This document shows, piece after piece, positions 53,415-63,121 of a DNA stretch of 64,000 nt. A program made the translations under genes and the position numbers. This DNA comes from Pyruvatibacter mobilis (GTDB taxonomy: Bacteria > Pseudomonadota > Alphaproteobacteria > CGMCC-115125), in the NCBI RefSeq assembly GCF_012848855.1, contig NZ_CP051630.1:124001-188000 (forward strand). The letters are read 5' to 3'. Positions within the stretch are counted from its first letter, which is position 1. Each line of letters opens with the position of its first letter. The notes under the pieces are model-generated. The model worked only from the letters and a program-made list of their open reading frames with translations, was not told the DNA's origin and searched no databases.

Positions 53415-55331
53415 CTACTTGGCGGCAGGCACGGATTGCGGCGGCACCTGGGGCATGCCTTCCCGTTTGCGCGGGGCGGCGGCCTGCTTGATGGCCTTCG
53501 GGTCGTCGTCGAAGAGTTCCGCCAGCTTTTCGGTCATCGCTCCGCCCAGCTGTTCGGCATCGACGATGGTGACCGCGCGCTTGTAATAACGGGTGACGTC
53601 ATGGCCAATACCGATGGCGATCAATTCGACCGGCGACTTGGTCTCGATCTGCTCGATGACCTCGCGCAAATGCCGTTCGAGGTAATTGCCCGAATTGACC
53701 GACAGGGTGCTGTCGTCCACCGGCGCACCGTCGGAAATCACCATCAGGATGCGGCGCTGCTCAGGCCGGCCCAGGAGCCGGTTGTGACCCCAGATCAGCG
53801 CCTCACCGTCGATGTTTTCCTTTAGCAGCCCTTCGCGCATCATCAGGCCGAGATTGCGCCGAGCGCGCCGCCACGGGGCGTCCGCGGCCTTGTAGATGAT
53901 GTGGCGCAGGTCGTTGAGGCGGCCCGGTGCCGGCGGCTTGCCTGCAGTGAGCCACTGCTCGCGGGCCTGTCCGCCCTTCCAGGCGCGGGTCGTGAAGCCG
54001 AGGATCTCGGTCTTCACCGAGCACCGCTCAAGGGTGCGCGCCAGAATGTCGGCACACATGGCCGCGACGGTGATCGGGCGGCCCCGCATGGAGCCCGAAT
54101 TGTCGAGCAGCAGCGTCACCACCGTGTCGCGGAAATCCATGTCCTTTTCGATCTTGTAGGACAGCGGATGCATGGGATCGATGACGATGCGGCTCAGCCG
54201 CGCGGCATCAAGCATTCCCTCTTCGAGGTCGAACTCCCAGGTGCGGTTCTGTTTGGCCTGCAGGCGGCGCTGCAGGCGGTTGGCGAGCCTGGCGACCACG
54301 CCCTGCATCTGCTGCAGCTGCTGGTCGAGATATTGGCGCAACCGGCCCAGCTCCTCGGCGTCGCACAGGTCTTCGGCGGCAATCACTTCGTCGAAGGCTG
54401 CCGTGTAGACCTTGTAGCCTGAGCCCTTGTTGTTGTCGGCAGTGCCGTCAGGACGCCAGGGCTGCTGACCCTCGGCATTGTCTTCGGGGTCACCCTCAAC
54501 CTGCTGGTCTTCGGCCTCCACCTCAACGGTCTGTTCTTCGCCGTCCTGGGGGTCGCCGTCGGCCATCTCGAGCTCTTCAGCGGACATGCCTTCGGCCTGC
54601 TCGGCTTCGCCGCCTTCGATGTTCTCCTCGCCGGGAGCATCACCCTCGTCCTGATCGTCGGATTCCTGATCGTCCGCCTGGTCCGGGGTATCGCCCAGTT
54701 CATCGCCCATTTCGAGGTCGGCGATGATGTCGCGGGTAGCGTGCGCGAAGGCCTCCTGATCATGGATCAGGTCGTTCAGGCGCTCGAAATCCGGCCCGGC
54801 CTTTTCCTCGATCCAGGGCCGCCACAAATCCACCATGGCGCGGGCACTGGAGGGCGGCTCGGCGCCGGTGAGCTTCTCGCGCACCAGCATGCTCACAACC
54901 TCTTCGATGGGCGCATCGATGCGATCGGTGATGGTGGAGAAGCCGCGCTTGTCGCATTTGTCTTCGAGAGCCGCAGTCAGGTTGTTGGCTACGCCCTTCA
55001 TGGCATTGGCGCCGAGCGCCTCGACACGGGCTGTCTCTGCTGCTTCGAAGACGGCCTTGGCCGTACCCCCTTCGGGCATCAACTGGGTATGGGTGCCCAA
55101 GTCGTGATGGGCGATACGCAGGGCGATGGAATCAGCCGAGCCGCGGCACTGTGCAACCTCTTCTGCCTGCAACTCTCGCGAGGGCAGAGGGAGGCGCACG
55201 GTGGTGCCGCGCAGGCTTGCCGGTTCGGTGCCGAAATTGACAGTCAGGTCATCGCGCCCCGCGATGGAACGCAATGCCTGTGTCACGGCCCGCTTGAACG
55301 GTTCGACCGGATTTTCCTTGTTGTTTGACAC
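53415..55331 (-). CDS. cobT: Cobaltochelatase subunit CobT
   Basis: 638 residues. Together with CobN and CobS it inserts cobalt into hydrogenobyrinate a,c-diamide in aerobic cobalamin synthesis. It has an N-terminal CobT domain ([22 protein letters not shown]), a long acidic Asp/Glu/Gln linker (about 205-300), and a C-terminal VWA domain with the MIDAS motif [11 protein letters not shown] near residue 410. The start is GTG. It is 27 bases downstream of cobS. CobN is not in this window, and in several alphaproteobacteria cobST sits apart from the other cob genes. Confidence 0.95.
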   Translation of the reverse strand: MSNNKENPVEPFKRAVTQALRSIAGRDDLTVNFGTEPASLRGTTVRLPLPSRELQAEEVAQCRGSADSIALRIAHHDLGTHTQLMPEGGTAKAVFEAAETARVEALGANAMKGVANNLTAALEDKCDKRGFSTITDRIDAPIEEVVSMLVREKLTGAEPPSSARAMVDLWRPWIEEKAGPDFERLNDLIHDQEAFAHATRDIIADLEMGDELGDTPDQADDQESDDQDEGDAPGEENIEGGEAEQAEGMSAEELEMADGDPQDGEEQTVEVEAEDQQVEGDPEDNAEGQQPWRPDGTADNNKGSGYKVYTAAFDEVIAAEDLCDAEELGRLRQYLDQQLQQMQGVVARLANRLQRRLQAKQNRTWEFDLEEGMLDAARLSRIVIDPMHPLSYKIEKDMDFRDTVVTLLLDNSGSMRGRPITVAAMCADILARTLERCSVKTEILGFTTRAWKGGQAREQWLTAGKPPAPGRLNDLRHIIYKAADAPWRRARRNLGLMMREGLLKENIDGEALIWGHNRLLGRPEQRRILMVISDGAPVDDSTLSVNSGNYLERHLREVIEQIETKSPVELIAIGIGHDVTRYYKRAVTIVDAEQLGGAMTEKLAELFDDDPKAIKQAAAPRKREGMPQVPPQSVPAAK

Positions 55332-55358
55332 GGATTACCTGCCTTCAGGCCTGTCGCT

Positions 55359-56351
55359 TCAGGCCAGTTCCAGGTTTGCCGCGGACTGGGGAAGTTCCTC
55401 GCCGAAGCAGCGCTGGTAGAACTCGGCCACGGTGGCACGTTCCAGCTCATCGCACTTGTTGAGGAAGGTCACCTGGAAGCCGAAGCCAACATCCGAGAAG
55501 ATTTCCGCGTTTTCCGCCCAGGTAAGCACCGTGCGCGGGCTCATCACCGTGGAGATGTCGCCATTGATGAAGGCATTGCGGGTGAGGTCGGCGACCCGGA
55601 CCATGGCGGACACGGTCTTCTTGCCTTCCTCGTTCTGGAAATGCTTGGCCTTGGCCAGCACGATGTCCACTTCGCGGTCATGCGGCAGGTAGTTCAGCGT
55701 GGTGACGATCGACCAGCGGTCCATCTGGCCCTGGTTGATCTGCTGGGTGCCGTGATAAAGGCCGCTGGTGTCGCCCAGGCCGATGGTGTTGGTGGTCGAG
55801 AACAGCCGGAAGGACGTGTGCGGGCGAATGACCTTGTTCTGGTCGAGCAGGGTGAGCTTGCCGGCCACTTCGAGAATGCGCTGGATCACGAACATCACGT
55901 CGGGACGGCCGGCGTCATATTCGTCAAAGACCAGGGCAACCGGGTGCTGCAGCGCCCACGGCAGAATACCTTCGCGGAACTCGGTCACCTGCTTGCCGTC
56001 CTTGAGGACGATGGCGTCCTTGCCGATCAGGTCGATACGGCTGACATGGCTGTCGAGATTGATGCGGATGCACGGCCAGTTGAGGCGCGCGGCCACCTGT
56101 TCAATGTGGGTGGACTTGCCGGTGCCGTGGTAGCCCTGAACCATCACGCGGCGGTTGTGAGCAAAGCCTGCGAGGATGGCGAGGGTGGTTTCCTTGTTGA
56201 AGAGGTAGTCCGGGTCGAAGTCCGGGACGTAGTCGCTCTTCTCCTTGAAGGCCGGCACGGTGAGATTGCTATCAAACCCGAAGACTTCCTTCACCGACAC
56301 GGTCGTGTCGGGGGCGTGGGTCGGTATCATTCCGGTATTGGTCTCGGTCAT
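55359..56351 (-). CDS. cobS: Cobaltochelatase AAA+ subunit CobS
   Basis: 330 residues, AAA+ ATPase (MoxR-like). Walker A is [17 protein letters not shown] (about 69-85), Walker B is [18 protein letters not shown], and sensor 1 is [14 protein letters not shown]. The segment [21 protein letters not shown] is the CobS signature. The ATG at 56351 (MTETNTG) gives the usual CobS length; an in-frame ATG at 56378 adds nine residues. No strong ribosome site. It forms a ring with CobT that powers cobalt insertion by CobN. Confidence 0.95.
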   Translation of the reverse strand: MTETNTGMIPTHAPDTTVSVKEVFGFDSNLTVPAFKEKSDYVPDFDPDYLFNKETTLAILAGFAHNRRVMVQGYHGTGKSTHIEQVAARLNWPCIRINLDSHVSRIDLIGKDAIVLKDGKQVTEFREGILPWALQHPVALVFDEYDAGRPDVMFVIQRILEVAGKLTLLDQNKVIRPHTSFRLFSTTNTIGLGDTSGLYHGTQQINQGQMDRWSIVTTLNYLPHDREVDIVLAKAKHFQNEEGKKTVSAMVRVADLTRNAFINGDISTVMSPRTVLTWAENAEIFSDVGFGFQVTFLNKCDELERATVAEFYQRCFGEELPQSAANLELA

Positions 56352-56703
56352 TGGGCTGACAACGCTCTTCTTCAACATAAACACCGGCCATTGAGCCGGT
56401 CCGGTCCCGGTGCCGGTCGGGCAGCACCTTAGGGCCGTGAAACCAGAGTGGCCATGCCCGCTCAGGGCGCGGTCCACGCATGTTTGCCGGCACCGGACAA
56501 TTGCCGGTGCTGACGGTGAAATCTCTGTCCGGGCTTCGTCCCGGGCTGCCGGTAATGCCGGGCGCGGGACAAGGACGTGCCGGATGGCACCATATTGGCA
56601 GGCCCGGGCCGAGGACACATGCAAAAAACCGGAAAGGAACCCGGAAATCCGCAATATGTGCCAGCTGCACCCGACGGCGCCGCACTCTAGCAAAAACCGC
56701 AGG

Positions 56704-57348
56704 TCAGCAGTAACCCGTGGATTTCAGATAGTTGTAGGCCTCAATGACGCTGCGTAACCGGTCTTCGGAGGAACGGTCGCCGCCATTGGCGTCGGGATGA
56801 TGCAGCTTTACCAGCCGTTTGTAGTTGGTCTTGATGTCGTCCGCAGTGGCGTCCCCGTCAAGGCCGAGGGTCTCAAGCGATTTCGCTTCCTTCGGTCGCA
56901 GGCGGCGGCGGGCGCCGTCCGGTGCGGTCGTGGTGCCGCCGTCGGTGGCAAATCCGAAGGGGTCGTAGACTGTGGGGTCTGCCTCGGAGCCCACGAATCC
57001 GAACCGGCTGGCTGCCGCGGCGCCGCGGTTTGACCCGACGCCCCATGTCGGCCGGTGGCCGGTTGCGGCCTCTTTCTGAAACCGCGCCACGTCATCATCG
57101 GACATGCCGTCGAAGTAATTCCACGACTTGTTGAACTCGCGCACATGGGCTTCACACAGCCAGCGATACCGGCGAGCATCGCCCACCGTCTGCTTGTTGG
57201 CGGGGGCCTTGTGGGTGCCTTCGGCCTTGCAGCCCGGCCAGGAGCAATCATGCTTGCGCGCACGGCGCCGGGCCGCCGCCTCCTCGGCAGCATTGCGCGA
57301 GCGGGGCGGCACTTTTACGAACTCGCGGTATTTGGCCCAGGAACTCAT
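56704..57348 (-). CDS. J-domain (DnaJ-like) protein
   Basis: 214 residues. The N-terminal part contains a Cys/His cluster ([17 protein letters not shown], then [16 protein letters not shown]) that could bind zinc. The J-domain is C-terminal: [31 protein letters not shown] with the HPD motif near residue 185. It should stimulate a DnaK-type chaperone. It is upstream of cobS on the minus strand and divergent from bolA (83 bases), an order common in alphaproteobacteria. Confidence 0.9.
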   Translation of the reverse strand: MSSWAKYREFVKVPPRSRNAAEEAAARRRARKHDCSWPGCKAEGTHKAPANKQTVGDARRYRWLCEAHVREFNKSWNYFDGMSDDDVARFQKEAATGHRPTWGVGSNRGAAAASRFGFVGSEADPTVYDPFGFATDGGTTTAPDGARRRLRPKEAKSLETLGLDGDATADDIKTNYKRLVKLHHPDANGGDRSSEDRLRSVIEAYNYLKSTGYC

Positions 57349-57431
57349 GCTGTGATTATGTAAACCGAGAGGTTACGAAACAACCCAAGCGGCCCCTATC
57401 TCATGGCCCCCCTGCGTCCTGCGCAGGGCAA

Positions 57432-57722
57432 ATGACGGATTTTTTCATGAGTGTTGCAGAAACCATCAAGGCCAAGCTCACCTCGGCGCTTGATCCGACC
57501 CGGCTGGACATCACGGACGACTCTGCACGGCATGTGGGCCATGCAGGTGCATCGGGCGGTGGCGAAAGCCATTTCAAGGTGGTTGTGGTGTCTGAAGTGT
57601 TTGACGGCAAGTCGCGGATCGAACGTCACATGTTGGTGAACGAAGCCCTCGCAGAAGAATTGCGCGGGCCCATCCACATGCTCCAGATCAAGGCGATGAC
57701 GCCGGCGGAAGAATGGCAATAG
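57432..57722 (+). CDS. bolA: BolA-family protein
   Basis: 96 residues, class II KH-like fold. GGGESHFKVVVVSEVFDGKSRIERH and the C-terminal LRGPIHMLQIKAMTPAEEW are family hallmarks, with the conserved His in ESHF and RHM available for iron-sulfur ligation. BolA proteins pair with monothiol glutaredoxins in iron handling. The start is either 57432 (MTDFF) or 57447 (MSVAET); the second is closer to the usual N-terminus. Convergent with corC, 3 bases apart. Confidence 0.9.
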   Translation: MTDFFMSVAETIKAKLTSALDPTRLDITDDSARHVGHAGASGGGESHFKVVVVSEVFDGKSRIERHMLVNEALAEELRGPIHMLQIKAMTPAEEWQ

Positions 57723-57725
57723 CGC

Positions 57726-59012
57726 CTATTCGGCTGCCTGGCTCTTGCGCGGCGGAATGATCTTCAAGGCCGTGATCTGATTGCGGTGGCGGCGCAACAC
57801 CTGAAACTTGAACCCGTAGAACGAGAATGTCTGCCCCACTTCGGGGATCGTCTGCGCTTCGTGGATCACGAGACCGGCGATGGTGATTGCTTCTTCTTCG
57901 GGCAGGTCCCAGTCCAGCGCGCGATTGAGGTCCCGCACCGCCAGAGTGCCGTCGACGTTGAAGCTGCCATCGGGTTGCGGGCGCAGGCCCTTCACTTCGA
58001 CGTCGTGCTCGTCGGTGATGTCGCCGACGATTTCCTCGATGATGTCCTCGAGGGTCACAAGGCCCATCAGGCTGCCATACTCATCGACCACCAGCGCGAA
58101 GTGCGACTTGCGCTGGCGGAAGGCGTTGAGCTGTTCGACCAGCGGTGTCGTCTCCGGCACGAACCAGGCCTCGCTGGCCAGGTCCTTGATGTCGAGGCCC
58201 GAGGCGTCGCCGGTGCGGGCCGCAAGGGCGCGCAGAAGGTCCTTGGCATGCAGGACGCCAATGATGTTGTCCGGATCATCCTGCCAGAGGGGAATGCGGG
58301 TGTAGGGGCTGGCCAGTACCTGATCGACGATCTTCTGGGGGCCGTCATCCAGACACAGGGTCTGCATGTTCTTGCGGTGGATCATCACCTCGGCGACCTC
58401 AAGGTCGCGCAGGTCGAGAATGCCGCCCAGCATGAGGCGGTCATCGGTGTCCACGCCGCCTTCCTTGTGATGCAGATCGATGGCGCCACGCAGCTCTTCA
58501 TGGGCCGACAACACTTCGGCGCTGTCATCCACATTGGCCCCCACAAGCCTCAGCGTGCGCCGTACGATGAACTGCACCGTCGCGGTGACCGGGGCGAAAG
58601 CATAGACCACGACCCGGATCACCGGGGCCACGAAGAGCGCCATGCGATCCGGATTGGTAATGGCGTAGGTCTTGGGGAGCACCTCGGCGAAGACGAGCAC
58701 GAGTGCCGTCATCACGAGCGTGGCATAGACGACACCGGCCTCGCCGAACAGCTCGAGGAAAACGCTGGTGGCGATGGCGGACGCCAGGATGTTGACCAGG
58801 TTGTTGCCCAGCAGGATTGCGCCGATCAGGCGTTCGCGGGTTTCGATCAGGGTGTTGACGATGCCGGCGCGCTTGGAGCCGTCGCGCTCGAGCGTGTGCA
58901 TGCGTGCGCGGCTGGTGGCGGTCAGCGCGGTTTCGGATCCGGAGAAGAAGCCGGAGAGGATCAGCAGGATAAAGATCGTGCCGATGGATATGAGCAGGGC
59001 GGTTTCGATCAC
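57726..59012 (-). CDS. corC: CNNM/CorC-family membrane protein (hemolysin-like)
   Basis: 428 residues. The N-terminal DUF21/CNNM domain has about four membrane segments (ALLISIGTIFILLILSGFF; GSETALTATSRARM; LVMTALVLVFAEVLPKTYA). A CBS pair follows (LEVAEVMIHRKN to LVTLEDIIEEIVGDI), and then the CorC_HlyC FAD-like domain (DGSFNVDGTLAVRDLNRAL). The family is implicated in magnesium or cobalt efflux. The GTG start overlaps the aroB stop (GTGA), so it is translationally coupled to aroB. The symbol is by family only. Confidence 0.88.
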   Translation of the reverse strand: MIETALLISIGTIFILLILSGFFSGSETALTATSRARMHTLERDGSKRAGIVNTLIETRERLIGAILLGNNLVNILASAIATSVFLELFGEAGVVYATLVMTALVLVFAEVLPKTYAITNPDRMALFVAPVIRVVVYAFAPVTATVQFIVRRTLRLVGANVDDSAEVLSAHEELRGAIDLHHKEGGVDTDDRLMLGGILDLRDLEVAEVMIHRKNMQTLCLDDGPQKIVDQVLASPYTRIPLWQDDPDNIIGVLHAKDLLRALAARTGDASGLDIKDLASEAWFVPETTPLVEQLNAFRQRKSHFALVVDEYGSLMGLVTLEDIIEEIVGDITDEHDVEVKGLRPQPDGSFNVDGTLAVRDLNRALDWDLPEEEAITIAGLVIHEAQTIPEVGQTFSFYGFKFQVLRRHRNQITALKIIPPRKSQAAE

Positions 59013-60154
59013 GCAGCCTGCCTTTCAGAAAGCACATCGGCGATGGCCGCAATGTCGGCGTCCTTGCAGATGAAGGATTTGCCGATGCCGCGCGCCAGAA
59101 TGAAGGTGATGCGGCCCTGGGACACCTTCTTGTCCTGACCCATAAGGCGAACGATCTCGTCCGTGTCCGGAATGGTCAGGCTGTTGCGCTGTTCAAGATC
59201 CGCAAGCCCTGCGGGCAGAGAGCAGGCGCGCAGATGTGCCTTGGCGCGGGTGGCGTCTTCCGCCGGGCACAGCCCCATCCGCACGGATACGTCGAAGGCA
59301 ATACCCATTCCCGCCGCGACGGCTTCGCCGTGCAGGAGGTCGCCCGAGTATCCTGCGGCAGTCTCCAGCGCGTGGCCAAAGGTGTGCCCAAGATTGAGCA
59401 GCGCACGCTGGCCGCCCTCGCGTTCGTCGGCGGCCACGACGCGGGCCTTGGCGGCCACGCTGTGCATCACGGCTTCCGCGCGCAGGGCTTCATCACCGGC
59501 CAGCAGGGCGGGGCCGTTGGTTTCAAGCCAGGCGAAGAAGTCAGCGTCGTCAATCAGGCCGTATTTGGCGACTTCGGCATAGCCGGCCCGCAATTCCCGG
59601 TCGGACAGTGTTTTCAGCGCGCCCGTGTCCGCGAGCACCAGCCGCGGCTGGTGGAAGGCGCCGACAAGGTTCTTGCCCTGGGGCACGTCGATTGCGGTCT
59701 TGCCACCGACGGAACTGTCCACCTGCGCCAGAAGTGTTGTGGGTATCTGGATGAAGTCGACACCGCGGCGCAGGATTGCTGCGGCGAAGCCTGCAAGGTC
59801 GCCGATCACGCCGCCGCCCAGGGCGATGATCATGTCCGTCCGCTCGACACCGGCGTCCATCAGTGCACCGAGGAGCTGTTCCAGGTGATGGAAGCTCTTG
59901 GTTGCCTCGCCGGCGGGCAGCACGATCGGCACGGTGCGGATGCCCTCCGCTTCAAGGGCGCGCGTCAGTGTTTCCAGATGGAGCCCTGCCACCGTTTCAT
60001 CGGTCACGATGGGTGCGAAAGGGCGTGTCAGGAGCGGGGCAATTGTCTCGCCGGCCCGCGCAAGCAGGCCGCTGCCGATAACGACATCATAGGAGCGGTC
60101 GCCGAGGCTTACGGGAACTGCGTGGTGCACAGGGGCAGAAGGGTTCTGGGTCAT
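59009..60154 (-). CDS. aroB: 3-Dehydroquinate synthase
   Basis: 381 residues, NAD-dependent enzyme of the shikimate pathway that converts DAHP to 3-dehydroquinate. ALGGGVIGDLAGFAAA (NAD site), IQIPTTLLAQVDSSVGGKTA and the zinc ligands in LLNLGHTFGHALE and LLHGEAVAAGM are present. It is 79 bases downstream of aroK on the same strand and overlaps corC. This aroK-aroB pair is standard in the class. Confidence 0.96.
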   Translation of the reverse strand: MTQNPSAPVHHAVPVSLGDRSYDVVIGSGLLARAGETIAPLLTRPFAPIVTDETVAGLHLETLTRALEAEGIRTVPIVLPAGEATKSFHHLEQLLGALMDAGVERTDMIIALGGGVIGDLAGFAAAILRRGVDFIQIPTTLLAQVDSSVGGKTAIDVPQGKNLVGAFHQPRLVLADTGALKTLSDRELRAGYAEVAKYGLIDDADFFAWLETNGPALLAGDEALRAEAVMHSVAAKARVVAADEREGGQRALLNLGHTFGHALETAAGYSGDLLHGEAVAAGMGIAFDVSVRMGLCPAEDATRAKAHLRACSLPAGLADLEQRNSLTIPDTDEIVRLMGQDKKVSQGRITFILARGIGKSFICKDADIAAIADVLSERQAA

Positions 60155-60233
60155 GGTCGCAGGGATATGGCCCCATTTCCGGGCATCGTCCAGTCCGCTG
60201 GTCGGGCAGGGCAGAGGAAACAGATGCGCATGG

Positions 60234-60803
60234 TTACTTATAAGGCTCCAGAAGGGTCACGAGGCGGTCAACCACTTCCTCGTGGGGGCCTTCGCCGGTC
60301 TCCAGGGCAATGTCCGCTTCCGCATAGACAGGATTTCGTTCGGCCATCAGCTTTTCCATGATGGCGCGCGGGTTGTCGGCTTTTAGAAGAGGCCGCGTCG
60401 GGCGCTTGCCGACGCGCTTCATCAGAACATCGAGACCCGCTTTCAGCCAGACGGAAATGCCTTCCTCGGCCACGCGGGCACGGGTTTCCGGGTCCATGAA
60501 GGCCCCGCCGCCCGTTGCGAGCACCTGCGGGCCGTTGGAGAGGAGCCGGGCGATGACTTTCCGCTCCCCATCGCGGAAGGCCGGCTCGCCATGACGCTCG
60601 AAGATTTCCAGGATGGTCAGGCCTGCGGCGGCTTCTACCTCGGCATCCGCATCCACGAAGGGAAGGTCCAGGCGCTGGGCCAGGCGCCGGCCCACGGTGG
60701 TCTTGCCTGCCCCCATCAGCCCCACCAGCACGATGGCCTTGCCCCCATAGGGCGCCGGAGCAGTGGGTGTGGCGGTGGCGGAGTGCGGCGAGTGGGACGA
60801 CAT
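60234..60803 (-). CDS. aroK: Shikimate kinase
   Basis: 189 residues. Walker A is LVGLMGAGKTTVGRRLA (about 27-43), the shikimate-binding Asp is in DADAEVEAAAG, and GGGAFMDPETR and the lid Arg region KRPTRPLL are present. ATP-dependent phosphorylation of shikimate. The ATG at 60803 is preferred to an in-frame TTG at 60833. It is the first gene of the aroK-aroB-corC transcript and divergent from the small membrane protein gene. Confidence 0.95.
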   Translation of the reverse strand: MSSHSPHSATATPTAPAPYGGKAIVLVGLMGAGKTTVGRRLAQRLDLPFVDADAEVEAAAGLTILEIFERHGEPAFRDGERKVIARLLSNGPQVLATGGGAFMDPETRARVAEEGISVWLKAGLDVLMKRVGKRPTRPLLKADNPRAIMEKLMAERNPVYAEADIALETGEGPHEEVVDRLVTLLEPYK

Positions 60804-61034
60804 GAAACCGGGTGATCTTCCAGAGGCTGACAAAACGAAGGCACCAATCTAGGGCCTGTGGGCGGCAAGTGCCAGATATGCCGCAATTCCGTCAAATGGG
60901 GCACGTTAAGTGGCGCCTTGCATTGGGAGGTGGCGGCTCATGGGGTATATGGTGGCGTTTCCTTCCGCCAGTGCGTGGGGCGCCTCCGCCCCGCCTCACC
61001 GATTCGATACGACCAACAAGGATGCCAACGTCCA

Positions 61035-61175
61035 ATGACTGCTCTGCGTCTCCTGTTTGTGGTGCTTGTTCTTCTGGGGGCAGGATTTATTGCGCTCGTG
61101 GTGATGGGTGCAAACCTGACGCCGGAAGTCGAGACGGTGGAAGTGACCCTCTCCAATGACATTCTCGCTGAATAA
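61035..61175 (+). CDS. Small single-pass membrane protein
   Basis: 46 residues with one hydrophobic helix (LRLLFVVLVLLGAGFIALVV) and a short acidic tail (TPEVETVEVTLSNDILAE). Its last 20 bases overlap the start of the next gene in another frame, which suggests coupling to that large exported protein. No family recognised. Upstream in-frame sequence to 60858 is not credible as protein. Confidence 0.6.
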   Translation: MTALRLLFVVLVLLGAGFIALVVMGANLTPEVETVEVTLSNDILAE

Positions 61176-63102
61176 CAGGCAGCTTGCGCGGCTATCGGGC
61201 TCGGCCTGCCTTCTGGCGCTCCTGGTGGCAGCTCGGGTGCCTCTTGCGGCCGCGCAGGATGCGGCAACCCCTGCAGCCCCGCCGCGACTGACCGAACAGC
61301 TCCTCGATCCGAATGAAACGCCCCTGGCCCGATCTGCGGGGCCGAAATCACTGCTGCCGCCTGTGCGTGGACAGCAGCGATCGGTGACACCGCCGCCCTT
61401 CGAGGATGCCGACCAGCCTGAGGTCTTTTTTCCATCCGGCCAGGCCGCTCCCCTGCCGCCACTCGAACCGGCGCAGGATTTGGCAGCGCGGCCTGGTGAG
61501 GAAGGCACCGGCATTGAGGTTGCACGGCTTTCCACCGTGGCAGACGAAGGGCTGGGTCTGATCGGGCCTGTCGAAGGCGGCCTTTCGCCCATGCTGTGGA
61601 GCGGCAGCCGCCGGCTGACCATTGAAGACGGGCTGGCCTCGCTTGCCCCGCCGCCCCCGTCTCCTGCGCTTGGCTATCTCTATCGCCGCCTGCTCATTTC
61701 CCGCGGAGAAATGCCTCAGGGAGCAAGCGGCGGACGGTCAATACTTGGCCTGAAGCTTGAGGCCCTGCATGCGGCTGGGTTCGCGCGGGAAACAACCCGG
61801 CTTGCATCGCTCCTGCCCAATGGGGATTTGACCGTCGAGACTGCGGCCCCTGCCGCGCGCGCTGCACTTGCGCGCCGCGAGGTGGAGGACGCCTGCAGCT
61901 ATCTCACCCACCTGCCTGCCGAAGGCGGGCCGGGTGATACCTATGCGCAGTTCGCCCTTGAGCTTGGCACGCTGTGCCAGGCGCGGGCCGGACTTGAAAT
62001 GGCAGCCCTTCTGTCGGTTGATCTCGTGCGTGAATTCGCGCCCGGTGACACCGCTTTTGTTGCTCTGGCGACGCGTGCTGCCGGCGGCCCGTCGCTTGAT
62101 GTGCCTAATGATGAAGTGTTCACGGGGCTTCATCTTGCCTTGTCGGAAGAAGCATCGGTTCCGCTGCCGGCGGATATCGCGGACCGCGCCGAACCGGCGC
62201 TACTGGCACCGCTGGCATCTGACGCGTCTCTGGACTGGGATTCACGCCTGCGCATTGCCGAAATGGCGGCGGCGCGCGCGCTGATCGGCCCGCTCGATCT
62301 TGCGGATATCTATCGGCAAGCGTCTGTAGCGGGCGCCACTGATAACAATCCTCGTGCCAGCGCTTTCGCCGTGGCGCTGGATGCACCGGACCAGGTGACG
62401 CGGCTTGGGGCCATCGCTGCGGCCTATGCGGAGACGCCGGTCGGTGACTGGCCGGCGACATTGCCGGCGTTCACCGGGTCGCTTCAGGCCATTGCCCCCA
62501 ATATGGCGCATGCGGACAATGCAGTGTTCATGACCGAGGCGCTGGCGCTTCTGGGGGATGCAGCACGGGCTGATGGCTGGATCGGCATCGTTGCGGCATC
62601 GGCACCGGCGCAGACCGCGCGGCTCGAGACGCTGGTGCGCATCGCCGCGCGCGGCCAATCCGCCTTCGTTGCGCCCTGGAATCCCGACATCGCCCTCAAG
62701 TCCATCGACGTTCGCCTGCAGGGCGGTGACACGAATGCCAAGTGGCTGACCGCCTTCGAGATCCAGACCCTTGCTGCCCTCGGCTATCCGGTGCCGCAAG
62801 TCGTGTGGGCCCAGTTCGATGACCGTGAGATGCCCGGTATCCGGCTTGAAGACAGTGCCTTGCGGGCGTTGCGCGTGGCAGCGGAGGGCCGCCGGGCCGG
62901 TGAAGCCGCCCTGGCTGCGCTCAACAGCGTGTCCGTGCTTGAGCAGGGCGGTGACATCGGCATGGCCGGTCCCTGGGCGCTGACACCCGGCTCGCTCGCC
63001 GCCATCATGACGGCGCTGTCACGCTCGGGTCTTGAAGATGATGCGCGGCGCATCGCGGTTGAGGCTCTCATCGCCCGTGCCCATGGGGCGGGAGCACCTT
63101 GA
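61156..63102 (+). CDS. Large exported protein of unknown function
   Basis: 648 residues. Signal peptide (LSGSACLLALLVAARVPLAAAQ, cleavage near residue 33), then a Pro-rich linker (about 35-110), then a long Ala/Leu-rich helical region that looks like TPR/solenoid repeats (DACSYLTHLP, AQFALELGTLCQARAGLE, WDSRLRIAEMAAARAL). No catalytic motif seen. It is a likely periplasmic scaffold. It overlaps the small membrane protein gene and is followed 19 bases later by xerD. Confidence 0.75.
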   Translation: MTFSLNNRQLARLSGSACLLALLVAARVPLAAAQDAATPAAPPRLTEQLLDPNETPLARSAGPKSLLPPVRGQQRSVTPPPFEDADQPEVFFPSGQAAPLPPLEPAQDLAARPGEEGTGIEVARLSTVADEGLGLIGPVEGGLSPMLWSGSRRLTIEDGLASLAPPPPSPALGYLYRRLLISRGEMPQGASGGRSILGLKLEALHAAGFARETTRLASLLPNGDLTVETAAPAARAALARREVEDACSYLTHLPAEGGPGDTYAQFALELGTLCQARAGLEMAALLSVDLVREFAPGDTAFVALATRAAGGPSLDVPNDEVFTGLHLALSEEASVPLPADIADRAEPALLAPLASDASLDWDSRLRIAEMAAARALIGPLDLADIYRQASVAGATDNNPRASAFAVALDAPDQVTRLGAIAAAYAETPVGDWPATLPAFTGSLQAIAPNMAHADNAVFMTEALALLGDAARADGWIGIVAASAPAQTARLETLVRIAARGQSAFVAPWNPDIALKSIDVRLQGGDTNAKWLTAFEIQTLAALGYPVPQVVWAQFDDREMPGIRLEDSALRALRVAAEGRRAGEAALAALNSVSVLEQGGDIGMAGPWALTPGSLAAIMTALSRSGLEDDARRIAVEALIARAHGAGAP

Positions 63103-63121
63103 TGGCGGAGACCAGGCGCTG

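Noticed and set aside
57786-59138. 450-codon open frame opposite corC
   Set aside because: No recognisable motif and composition typical of antisense of a high-GC gene; corC on the opposite strand is certain.
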